A DNA stretch of 64,000 bases, from contig NZ_AUBW01000009.1 of assembly GCF_000429445.1 (NCBI RefSeq), positions 62,001 to 126,000 of the forward strand. The letters are read 5' to 3'. The notes under the pieces are model-generated. The model ran no database searches. It was not told the DNA's origin and saw only the letters and a list, made by a program, of their open reading frames with translations. A program made the position numbers and the translations under genes. This DNA comes from Algoriphagus terrigena DSM 22685. Its GTDB lineage: Bacteria; Bacteroidota; Bacteroidia; Cytophagales; Cyclobacteriaceae. Positions 53,695-62,038 of this stretch are shown in pieces; position 1 is the first letter of the stretch, and each line of letters opens with the position of its first letter.

Positions 53695-53795
53695 TCTACT
53701 TCCATGCCAGTCCAAATGGCGCAAAGGGCACCAAAATGCCATAAATACTGGCAAATAGCCATTTCCCTTCGGACATTACTGTCCGTTAGTGGGCA
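53695..53795 (-). promoter_or_regulatory. Composite element E upstream of permease paralogue 8
   Basis: Minus-strand -24 box TGGCAT (53709-53704) preceded by TTTGGAC. Operator CGGACA-N4-TGTCCG-N4-TGGGCA at 53770-53795, centred 71 bp upstream. The operator is identical in its three half-sites to that of element B, 33 kb away. Confidence 0.58.
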
Positions 53796-53948
53796 AAAGG
53801 CGGGAACGTTGGAGGATGGGAAGTTGGAAGCTTCTACAGTGGGGAAGTTGCAGGGCTATCTTCCAGCTATTGTAGTAGCAGTCACCGGACATCTTTCCAA
53901 TGTCTGCATTCTTGATTCTTGGATCTCGTCTCTTGATTCTTAACAATG

Positions 53949-53987
53949 AGATTGCTTCGTCGTCGTGCCTCCTCCTCGCAATGACGA
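53949..53987. repeat. Dispersed intergenic repeat, GATTGCTTCGTCG...CTCGCAATGACG type
   Basis: About 39 bp starting GAGATTGCTTCGTCG and ending CTCGCAATGACG. An inverted, diverged copy is at 59225-59261 (CGTCATCGCGAGGGAGGCAC, then GATACGAAGCGATCTTG). This repeat type is widespread in bacterial genomes; it flanks permeases 9 and 10 here. Confidence 0.6.
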
Positions 53988-54003
53988 TGCCGAATCCCAA
54001 ATG

Positions 54004-56445
54004 CTACTCACTTTTCAAGCTCTCAATCGGATTGACCACCGCGGCCCGGTAGGATTGAGACAGAATTATCCCCAAACTGATCAACAAGATTGAGCCCACT
54101 CCGATCCCAATTGAAACCACTCCGATAGTTACCCTTGAGGCAAAGAAATTCAGCCATAGGTTGTTGATGAAATAAGCCGCCGGAACCGACACGATAACGG
54201 CCACACCCAGCAGTTTCATAAATCCCTTTGAGAGCAGGTAGATGATCTGCGGAATACTTGAACCCAGCGTTTTCCGGATTCCAATCTCTTTAACGCGGGT
54301 TTGGGCTGTGTACATCGCCATTCCCAACAATCCCAGACAGGATACAAAGATCGCCAAAAACGAAATCAAGCCGATCACCGCCGTCACCTCGCCCAGCACC
54401 TGATGGACAAAAAGCAGCTCCTGATCCAAGTATTTGTAAGAAAACTTCGAATCGGGATTGACTTCCTTCCAGGCAGCTTCCAGAGATGCCAAGGTTTGTG
54501 TGGGATTTTGGCCGGAGACTTTCACCAAGGCAAAGTCCATAGCCTCGCTCCGGTTGCGCAGCACGAGACTTTCCATTGCTCGGTCTGGGGAGAGAAACTG
54601 GAAATCCTTCACCACTCCAGCGATCTGCACATTATGGAACTCTCCTCCGTCGTTCAAAGTCAATTGCTTCCCGATGGCTTGCTCATTGCTTCCCAAATTA
54701 AAGTTCTTGACCGATAGCTCATTGACGAGAATCAGGTTTTCACTGCCTTCAATCGGGAGGTTCTTCCCAGCTACAATATTCAGATCCAGCACATCGACCG
54801 TGTGGCTGCTGATGTCAAAAAAATTGCTCTGCAATGTGTCCAGAGGAAAGTCCGGATTGATCGCTTCCAAACCAAAATTCATGCCCCCACCAGGGATCAA
54901 AGACGTCGCTCCAACCCCGGATACCGCGGGATTGGATTCTACCGCCTGCGCAAAGCGCTGGTAATTGTCAGGATTATAAAGCTTGACTCTCACGATGTTA
55001 TCCTTGTCAAACCCATAGTCAAAGTTGAGCATATGCCTCGCTTGAGATTGGATCAAAACGACCGAAACGATGAAGATCAATGAGATGGAAAACTGGATCA
55101 CCAGGAGGATATTCCGGATTCCCATGCTTTTGAAAACCCTCACCCCGCTCAGCTTATTAAAAAGATTGACCGGGTTTAGCTTGGCCACATAGATCGCCGG
55201 AAGCACCCCTGCTACGACCCCAACCAAGATGCTAAAGGCAAGAAAAATCAAAATTGCGGGAAGACTTTGGCTGAAGGAGATCTTCAGGTATTGGTTGAAG
55301 GTCAGTCCGTCTACACCCTGCTCGAGGATCTGAAGCATCAGAAACGCAAAGAATAGCGAGCAAAGAGAAATCACGATCGCTTCGGTGATAAACTGCACAA
55401 AAATCTGTGTTTTATTGGCTCCCGACACTTTTCTGACTCCCACTTCTTTCAGTCGGGTCAGTGATCTGGCCACAGCCATATTGGTGTAATTCAGACATGC
55501 CGAAAACATCACAATCAGGCACAAGACACCCAAAATCCACAACACAACCTTCGGAATTGAGACATGTGTCGTATTGCTGATAAAGTCCGCCGGTGAGAGA
55601 TCATTCAAAGCCATAGCCTTAAACGAGTGTTTGTTGTCGTATTTCGGGCTGTAGATTTCCTCGGAAATCTTATCCAGATTCGCCTGAAGGTCCGCTTTGC
55701 TTTGCCCTTCTTTCAACAGGACATAGGTATAGTTAGTCCAAACATTATCCCAGTTATTGTCTTGATTGCTCATGACTACCCCTTCGGGTAAAGATTTCAT
55801 GGTACTCAGCGAAGCGAGAAACTTAAACGGCAGGTGCGTCTTTCCCGGATTGGGATTCAGCACGCCAGTGATCGTAAAGTAGCCGAAATCCGTCTCTGAA
55901 TTTCCCTCCTCAATATCCACGGCCCTCATGTCTTTGTCATGGAAAGCCACCGACTTGCCCAGTGCCGATTCGCCTCCAAAAAGAATTTCAGCCATATCTG
56001 CAGTGATCACGAGGGAATAAGGCTCACTTAGAGCGGTATTGGGATCACCTTCTTTAAAATCGAAGTCAAGAATCTGAAACAGATTACCGTCGGCAAAGTA
56101 ACCACCGCCGGTAGCGAATTTATCCTCATAGACCACGTCTCCTCCGATTTCGCTGTTGATCCCCGCCGCCGCTTCGATGATGGGATATTCGGTTTTCAGC
56201 TTTTCAGCCAGAGGCAAAGCAGAACTTGCAGTCTCCCCGTTGTTTTCCTGGTAGCGCGTCGTATGAACCCGATAAATCCGATCCTTTTTGGAATGATAGG
56301 TATCGTAACTGTACTGATCGATCCCGATCATGATGATGAGCAGGCAGACGGACATGCTGACAGCGAGTCCGAGAATGTTGATCAGGCTAAAAGATTTGTT
56401 GCGGATGAGGTTCCTCCAGGCGATGATGACGTAGTTCTTGAGCAT
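54004..56445 (-). CDS. MacB/FtsX-type ABC permease (paralogue 9)
   Basis: 813 residues from ATG 56445 (MLKNYVIIAWRNLIRNK); five upstream in-frame residues are not conserved. Coupling motifs are TRLKEVGVRKVSGA and RVKEIGIRKTLGS; the tail is NPIESLKSE. The first periplasmic domain has an acidic insertion around residues 175-190 (DIEEGNSETDFGYFTITG), and the loop before TM2 is longer (NDLSPADFISNTTHVSIP) than in its siblings. It has no TGGCAT element in the 242 bp upstream, so it is either part of a long transcript from the right or uses another promoter. Confidence 0.86.
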   Translation of the reverse strand: MLKNYVIIAWRNLIRNKSFSLINILGLAVSMSVCLLIIMIGIDQYSYDTYHSKKDRIYRVHTTRYQENNGETASSALPLAEKLKTEYPIIEAAAGINSEIGGDVVYEDKFATGGGYFADGNLFQILDFDFKEGDPNTALSEPYSLVITADMAEILFGGESALGKSVAFHDKDMRAVDIEEGNSETDFGYFTITGVLNPNPGKTHLPFKFLASLSTMKSLPEGVVMSNQDNNWDNVWTNYTYVLLKEGQSKADLQANLDKISEEIYSPKYDNKHSFKAMALNDLSPADFISNTTHVSIPKVVLWILGVLCLIVMFSACLNYTNMAVARSLTRLKEVGVRKVSGANKTQIFVQFITEAIVISLCSLFFAFLMLQILEQGVDGLTFNQYLKISFSQSLPAILIFLAFSILVGVVAGVLPAIYVAKLNPVNLFNKLSGVRVFKSMGIRNILLVIQFSISLIFIVSVVLIQSQARHMLNFDYGFDKDNIVRVKLYNPDNYQRFAQAVESNPAVSGVGATSLIPGGGMNFGLEAINPDFPLDTLQSNFFDISSHTVDVLDLNIVAGKNLPIEGSENLILVNELSVKNFNLGSNEQAIGKQLTLNDGGEFHNVQIAGVVKDFQFLSPDRAMESLVLRNRSEAMDFALVKVSGQNPTQTLASLEAAWKEVNPDSKFSYKYLDQELLFVHQVLGEVTAVIGLISFLAIFVSCLGLLGMAMYTAQTRVKEIGIRKTLGSSIPQIIYLLSKGFMKLLGVAVIVSVPAAYFINNLWLNFFASRVTIGVVSIGIGVGSILLISLGIILSQSYRAAVVNPIESLKSE

Positions 56446-56594
56446 ACCCCTTAGATTCAAATCAATCCCAAAAGGTTACAGGAACCAGTGATCAGTTGCA
56501 AGTCTCAGTGTTCAGTGATCAGCCAAAACCATTCAATACCTTGAGAACCAAGTAACGAAGTCCGCATTCCCGGCAGCGAACCGGCATCTAATCT

Positions 56595-56687
56595 CTATAC
56601 TCTGGGCTCTCGTTTCTTGACTCTCAGCTCTTGGTTCTTGACTCTTGGTTCTAGCTACTTGATACCAACTACTTGATACTCAAAAAA
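56595..56687. repeat. Periodic CTCTTGGTTCTTGACT/CTTGATACT repeat
   Basis: Tract with 7-nt-like periodicity, TTGACTCTCAGCTCTTGGTT and CTACTTGATACCAACTACTT, ending at the stop codon of paralogue 10. Read on the minus strand it is a chain of CAAGANN and AGTATCAAGTA units. Confidence 0.55.
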
Positions 56688-59055
56688 TCACTCGCTCTTC
56701 AAGCTCTTTACTGGATTCATCCGTGCGGCCCGAAGTGCTTCTATGCCCACGGTCAGCATCGCTACACCAATTCCCAACACAGCCGTCAAGGCAAAGAACC
56801 ACCACTGAATCTCGATCTGATAGGCAAACTCTTTCAGCCAAATCTGAACGCCGTAATAGCTGATCGGAAAGGCGAGGAGAATCGCAATCATTACCATCTT
56901 GATGAAATCCTTTGAAAGCAAAGTCACAATCCCGAAGACAGATGCTCCGATTACTTTGCGCACTCCGATTTCTTTGATCCGGGATTCGGTATTGAAGGCG
57001 GCCAAACCAAACAATCCGATGCAGGAAACGAAGATCGAAAGCACCGCACCTGCCGTGATCATCTGTTTCCAGCGGGCCTCCTGTTCGTAGCGCTTCAGGT
57101 TGTTCATTTCTTCAAAGCTGTAATCGAACGGCATCAACGGCACGTGTTTCCGAAATACCGCCTCAATCGATTTGAGCGTTTCGGCCGTGTTATCCGGCTG
57201 TAACTTTAGGAAAAGCGTCTGCAAGCGGTATCCCGGATCCTGCGTGAGCACCAGCGGAGCGATCTTCTCCTTGAGCGATGCAAAGTGATAATCCTTGATC
57301 ACTCCCACTATCGTCATCTTCTTATTTTTCCATTCAAAGTTGACCTCTTGACCCACCGCTTCCGTCCATCCAACTTCCCGCAAGAAGGCTTCATTGACCA
57401 AGATGGACTCGGTCGGATCGGTGGCAAATTCTGAAGAAAAATTACGGCCTTCCACTAATGGAATCTCAAGCGTGGACAAAAATTGGTCATCGACCCCGAT
57501 GTATCCAAAGTCTACCGCCTGCTCTCCGACCTTGGCTCCGGTGCCATTGTAATTGCCGTTGAAAGCGGCCACTGAAGCTACTCCCGGAAGCGCTTCCATC
57601 TCGCTTTTCACTATACTCAAATCCTTCACACCACGGAATCCGTCAAGCTTCACAAGTTGCTCATCGTTGTACCCCAGATCAATCGTAGTGAGGTAGTTGA
57701 ACTGGGAGAAGATCGCGATCGTGCCGACCACGAGACAAATCGAAAGGGTAAACTGAAACACGACCAGACCTCTGGTCAGGTAGTTTTGCTGCAAAAGCTT
57801 TCCCCGCTTGTAGAGGCTGCTCGAAGGACTGAAACCCGAAAGCACCACCGCAGGATAAAATCCCGCCACCAATCCCGTAACCAGGAACAAAGCGCCAAAC
57901 AACAAAACGAGCCCTTTGTCAAACAGGTAGGAAATAGCCAAGTGCTTATTGACTAAAGCACTGAATGTCGGCAAAACCATCTGCAGCAACAGAAAAGCCA
58001 ATACGAAGGCGATAAACGTCAGCAGAAATGACTCGGTCAGAAACTGAAATATCAGCTGTTTGCGCTTTCCTCCCACCACCTTGCGGATTCCCACTTCCTT
58101 GGCGCGCTTGAGCGACCTTGCAACTGCCAGATTGATGAAATTAATACATGCGATCGCAAGGATAAAGATGCCTATTGCCCCCAGGATGTAGGAGTAGACG
58201 GGATTGCTGCTGCGGGCCAGCCCGTTGCGGTCCCCGGCAGCCTCCGCATCCAAGTGGATGTCCAAAAACGGCTGAAGACTGAAGCCAACACGCTGCCCTT
58301 CCCCCGGAGAGTCGCCTTCCTTAATATGGGCCGCAAACACCCGATCCATCTTTGACCCAACTTCCCGATAGTCGGCCCGGGGATCGAGGAGGATAAACGT
58401 ATTCATGTAAAAACCCATCCAAGCAGAATCAGTCCAGCCCTTTGATTCCTGAAATTGAAAGGAAATCATGCTGTCAAACTGAATAGAGGAGTTTTGTGGG
58501 ATGGACTTGACTACGCCAGAAACCGTAAAGGGCTCAAAATCATCCCCAAGTTTGATCTCAATGATTTTGCCGACGACGTCGGTAGATCCGAAATAAGACA
58601 TCGCCATATCCTCCGTAAGTACGATGGACCCAATGTCTGAGAGGACTGTCCCTGCGTCGCCGCTGAGCAAGGGGAAACTGAAGACCTTGAAAAAATCCGG
58701 ATCTGCAAACAACACTTGGGAATTGAGCAGTTCGTCTCCCTTCCGGAAGACAGTGGCAGTGGATTGGGTTCGGATCGCTTCTTTGATCTCAGGGATCTCC
58801 ATCTTGAAGGTCGGTCCGTGAATCGCATTGGTACTTGCTATCGTCGAAGTATCCTGATCGGATGAAAACGTCACCTTGATCCGGTAGAGCTCCGCTCCCC
58901 GCTGCTGAAAGCGGTCGAAACTCGCTTCGTCGGTGATATAGCAGGATCAGCATGCAGCACGCCAAGCCCAAGGCAAGCCCACCGATATTGATCAGAGAAA
59001 ATGCCTTACTTCTGAGTAAGTTTCTCCAGGCGATCTTCAGGTAGTTTTTCCACAT
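56688..59055 (-). pseudogene. MacB/FtsX-type ABC permease (paralogue 10), frameshifted near its N-terminus
   Basis: The span reads as one permease in two frames. ATG 59055 gives MWKNYLKIAWRNLLRSK and most of TM1 (ALGLACCMLILLY), then runs out of family similarity. The other frame resumes with YITDEASFDRF and continues through VTFSSDQDTSTIAST to the stop at 56688. The switch lies at about 58935-58945, where one extra base (or a 2-base loss) around CTGCTATATCACC would restore the frame. Everything downstream is intact: motifs KRAKEVGIRKVVGG and RIKEIGVRKVIGA, tail NPVKSLKSE. It may be a recent pseudogene, a sequencing or assembly error, or (less likely) recoding. The loss falls at the TM1-periplasm junction, so the product would be non-functional unless corrected. 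Confidence 0.8.
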
Positions 59056-59402
59056 GGTCTTTAGATTGGAAAATTGAAATATTGGAAAATTGGAAAATTA
59101 GGAGTTCGAAGGTTTGAAAGTGATATCCTTGGATAGGCTCAGCACAAGAGGTGGTAAAGTTGTAAGGTGTCACCCTGAGCTCGGTCATTGAGCTTGTCGA
59201 AATGGGATAGAAGGGTTTGGTTTTCGTCATCGCGAGGGAGGCACGATACGAAGCGATCTTGGGGGTAATAGGTTGTCGTGATTCTAATGGTTGTCATTGT
59301 TGTAGTAGGTTGGACTTGGTACTTTGTCCATGGTACTTCTTGTCTCTTGGTTCTTGACTCTTGCGTCTTATGTCTTGATTCTAAATACTTGATACTCAAA
59401 AA
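59056..59402. other. 347-bp spacer with several repeat types
   Basis: TTGGAAAATTGAAATATTGG tract (59066-59085), AGGTGGTAAAGTTGTAAGGT, a GCTTGTCGAA remnant near 59192-59202, the inverted repeat copy at 59225-59261, and CTTGTCTCTTGGTTCTTGAC with CTTGATACT units (59338-59398). The minus-strand ORF through here is repeat-encoded. No promoter element of the A-E type. Confidence 0.55.
59225..59261. repeat. Inverted copy of the 53949-53987 repeat
   Basis: CGTCATCGCGAGGGAGGCAC followed by GATACGAAGCGATCTTG; reverse-complement relative of the repeat at 53949, with several differences. Confidence 0.55.
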
Positions 59403-61763
59403 TCACTCGCTTTTCAAGCTGTCCACCGGATTGGCCAAAGCAGCTCGCAGCGTATTCATACTGACCACCACCAGAGAAAGCGCCAATACCACCACTCCTA
59501 CTCCGACAAATAGCCAGAAATTAATGTCAATGTGATACGTGTAAGTCTCTAGCCATGCATTCATTCTCCAATAGGCGAAAGGCACCGCCAGACAAAACGC
59601 GATCAACACCAGCTTGAGAAAATCCTTGGAAATCAACAACAAAACCTGAGGGACGGAAGCGCCCAGCACTTTTCGGATGCCGATCTCCCGGAAGCGTTTT
59701 TCTATGGTAAAAGAAGCCAATCCAGCCAATCCGATGCAGCAAATGAAGATCGCAATCGCCGAGAAAATCGTGATGATTTTGCTGATTAGCTCTTCTGACA
59801 AAAACTTTCTCCCAAACTCCTGATCTACAAACTGATATTCAAAAGGGACTGCCGGATTGTACTTTCTGAAAACACCCTCTACAGCATCCAGTCCAGCCTG
59901 TATAGGGGTTCCTTCAGTAAACCGAACACTGATCGAGTAGGTCCTTGTCGGGTCAAAATAAATCATCAGCGGATCTACCGGGTTGAATGGGGAATCCATA
60001 ATGACGTTATCCATCACCCCGATTACGGTGTAGTCCGTGTTTCCATATCTCATTGGCATGCCAACTGGTTCCTCCAAACCCATGGCCTCCACCGCTGCTA
60101 GGTTTAGGATCAAAGCTGAGGAATCGCTCGGCATTCCTGTAAAATCTGTTCCTTCCAACATCTTGACTCCCATGGTCTCTGAGAAATCCACATCTGAATA
60201 CAATCCTGACATCAACAGATTCATATCGGTGGGCTTTCCTTCCCAGCTCGGTGAAGGAGATCTCCACCAAATACTCGTAATGGGGGAAAATGTCCGGGTG
60301 GCCGCATGGACCATTCCGGTTTTGAGCAATTCGTCTTTGATTATGGCGAAGTTTTGCTGAATGTCCTCGGTGGAGGAGATCATGATGAGGTTATCTGGAT
60401 TGTAGCCGATATCCCGGTTTTTGATGTGCTGGATCTGCTGGTAAACGATCAGCGTACCCGAAATCAGCAGGATCGAGATGACAAACTGCCCAACGACCAG
60501 GATATTTCTTGGCAGCACAGCCTTCTCGCCAGCAAGGAAAGTGCCTTTCAGGATCTTGATCGGGTTGAAAGAAGAAAGGTAGATAGCTGGATAGCTTCCG
60601 GCGATCAAGCCGGTGAAAGTCACCACAGCCAATGAAATGATCCAAAAAACCGGAGAGCTGAGATCCAAAGACCGCGTCTTTCCGGCCAATTGATTGAATG
60701 CCGGCATCAACAGGAAAACGGAAACCACCGAGATGAAAAAGGCCAATAATGTCAGAGTCATGGATTCAAAAAAGAACTGAATCATCAACTGTTTTTTGCC
60801 TGAACCCAAGGTCTTGCGGATTCCAACCTCCTTTGCCCTGCGCTCCGAGCGGGCGGTAGACAAGTTCATAAAGTTGACACAGGCAATCAGCAGGATGATC
60901 ACCGCGACTATCGAAAAAAGCCGGACATAAGTAATCATGCCCCCCGTATTGATTCCATCCTTAAACTCGCTATAGAGTCTCCACTTGCTCATCGGGAAAG
61001 CAAAATAGGTGCTGATCTCTTTGTCAGGTGGATTGTTTTTGATTTTTAGGTCGGTGATTTTTTTGGACAGTTCATCCGGATTGGTTCCGGGCTGTACCTG
61101 AAGGAAGACATTCCAGGACGAATTGGTCCAGTTGGTCATCGCCCGCGTCAAACCCTCGTCTGAGTAATTGAACAGATGAACGTAGTCAAACTTAAATGAA
61201 GAATTCCCCGGCGAATCCTTTAGAATCGCGGTGACGGTTACTTCCCTGTCATTATCGATCTTCAGCGTTTTGTGCATAGGATCGGCATCTCCGAAAAATG
61301 ACTTGGCTGCTGATTCTGTCAAAATAATGGAACTGGGATCGGGAAGTGCTGTTTGGGCATTACCCTGGAGAAACTGCCAGGAAAACACGTCAAAGTAATT
61401 TTCGCTGACGGTCATCCCATCTTTGCGCAGCTTGACATCTCCAAAAGCAAGAATATGTGATTCAGCATAAGTGGTCATTACTGCTTTTTCAACCTCCGGA
61501 AGCTCCTGTTCAAGAGCCTGAGAAAGTGGAAACACCATGTTTTTATCGGTAAAAATCTGATCGTTGTAATCCCGATTGGCCATCACCTGATAGATGTCCT
61601 CATAGTTCTGATGAAACTTATCGTAGGTAAGTTCATCGTACACCCACAGCAGTATAAATATGGTGCAGGTACAACCCAGAGAAAGGCCGACCAGATTGGT
61701 AAGCGAAAACATCTTGTTTCTCAACAGGTTCCGGTAGGCGATTTTAAAGTAGTTGATCCACAT
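59403..61763 (-). CDS. MacB/FtsX-type ABC permease (paralogue 11)
   Basis: 786 residues from ATG 61763 (MWINYFKIAYRNLLRNK). Coupling motifs are RRAKEVGIRKTLGS and RFREIGIRKVLGA; the tail is NPVDSLKSE. TM1 contains an unusual cysteine pair (SLGCTCTIFILLW). It shares the SPFNPVDPLMIYF segment of the second periplasmic domain with paralogues 6 and 12, marking a subgroup. It lies between paralogues 10 and 12 with 347-bp and 275-bp repeat-filled spacers and no visible promoter element. Confidence 0.87.
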   Translation of the reverse strand: MWINYFKIAYRNLLRNKMFSLTNLVGLSLGCTCTIFILLWVYDELTYDKFHQNYEDIYQVMANRDYNDQIFTDKNMVFPLSQALEQELPEVEKAVMTTYAESHILAFGDVKLRKDGMTVSENYFDVFSWQFLQGNAQTALPDPSSIILTESAAKSFFGDADPMHKTLKIDNDREVTVTAILKDSPGNSSFKFDYVHLFNYSDEGLTRAMTNWTNSSWNVFLQVQPGTNPDELSKKITDLKIKNNPPDKEISTYFAFPMSKWRLYSEFKDGINTGGMITYVRLFSIVAVIILLIACVNFMNLSTARSERRAKEVGIRKTLGSGKKQLMIQFFFESMTLTLLAFFISVVSVFLLMPAFNQLAGKTRSLDLSSPVFWIISLAVVTFTGLIAGSYPAIYLSSFNPIKILKGTFLAGEKAVLPRNILVVGQFVISILLISGTLIVYQQIQHIKNRDIGYNPDNLIMISSTEDIQQNFAIIKDELLKTGMVHAATRTFSPITSIWWRSPSPSWEGKPTDMNLLMSGLYSDVDFSETMGVKMLEGTDFTGMPSDSSALILNLAAVEAMGLEEPVGMPMRYGNTDYTVIGVMDNVIMDSPFNPVDPLMIYFDPTRTYSISVRFTEGTPIQAGLDAVEGVFRKYNPAVPFEYQFVDQEFGRKFLSEELISKIITIFSAIAIFICCIGLAGLASFTIEKRFREIGIRKVLGASVPQVLLLISKDFLKLVLIAFCLAVPFAYWRMNAWLETYTYHIDINFWLFVGVGVVVLALSLVVVSMNTLRAALANPVDSLKSE

Positions 61764-61794
61764 TAGACTGAATGATTTTAAAATGAAGGAACTT

Positions 61795-61813
61795 GTCCGC
61801 CGTGGCGGATTGT
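61795..61813. repeat. TGTCCGCCGTGGCGGATTG palindromic repeat
   Basis: TCCGCCGTGGCGGA at 61796-61809 is a near-perfect palindrome. Same family as 35731-35754 and the hairpin at 31011-31038. Confidence 0.55.
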
Positions 61814-62038
61814 AGAATTATAGGCCGGAAGTAGAGGGTTTGAAAGCTGGAAGTTGGAGGTCAATTAGCTCTTGACCCCCCACTTCCAAGCCCCTTGCTT
61901 TCCCGCTTCCCTATCGTGACTTCTTATGTCTTGATACTTGATATTCAAATCTCGCTATGACTTTGCTTCCACTCCGCTCAGCATGACGGATACGAGTGTC
62001 TCACTACTTTGTACTTGGTACATGTCACTTGATACATC

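Larger units (their letters stand above)
53605..54003. other. 399-bp spacer holding element E and a mobile-type repeat
   Basis: From left to right: TTGGGAAATTG-type repeats, element E, a TTGGAGGATGGGAAGTTGG tract (53809-53828), TTCTTGGATCTCGTCTCTTGATTCTT, and the repeat at 53949-53987. No gene. Confidence 0.55.

Noticed and set aside
53605..53754. 50-residue N-terminal extension of permease 8, and similar upstream extensions of permeases 2, 3, 4, 6 and 7
   Set aside because: All siblings begin at M(W/L/F)xNYxKIAxRNL. The extensions are encoded by repeats or promoter sequence and differ between genes.
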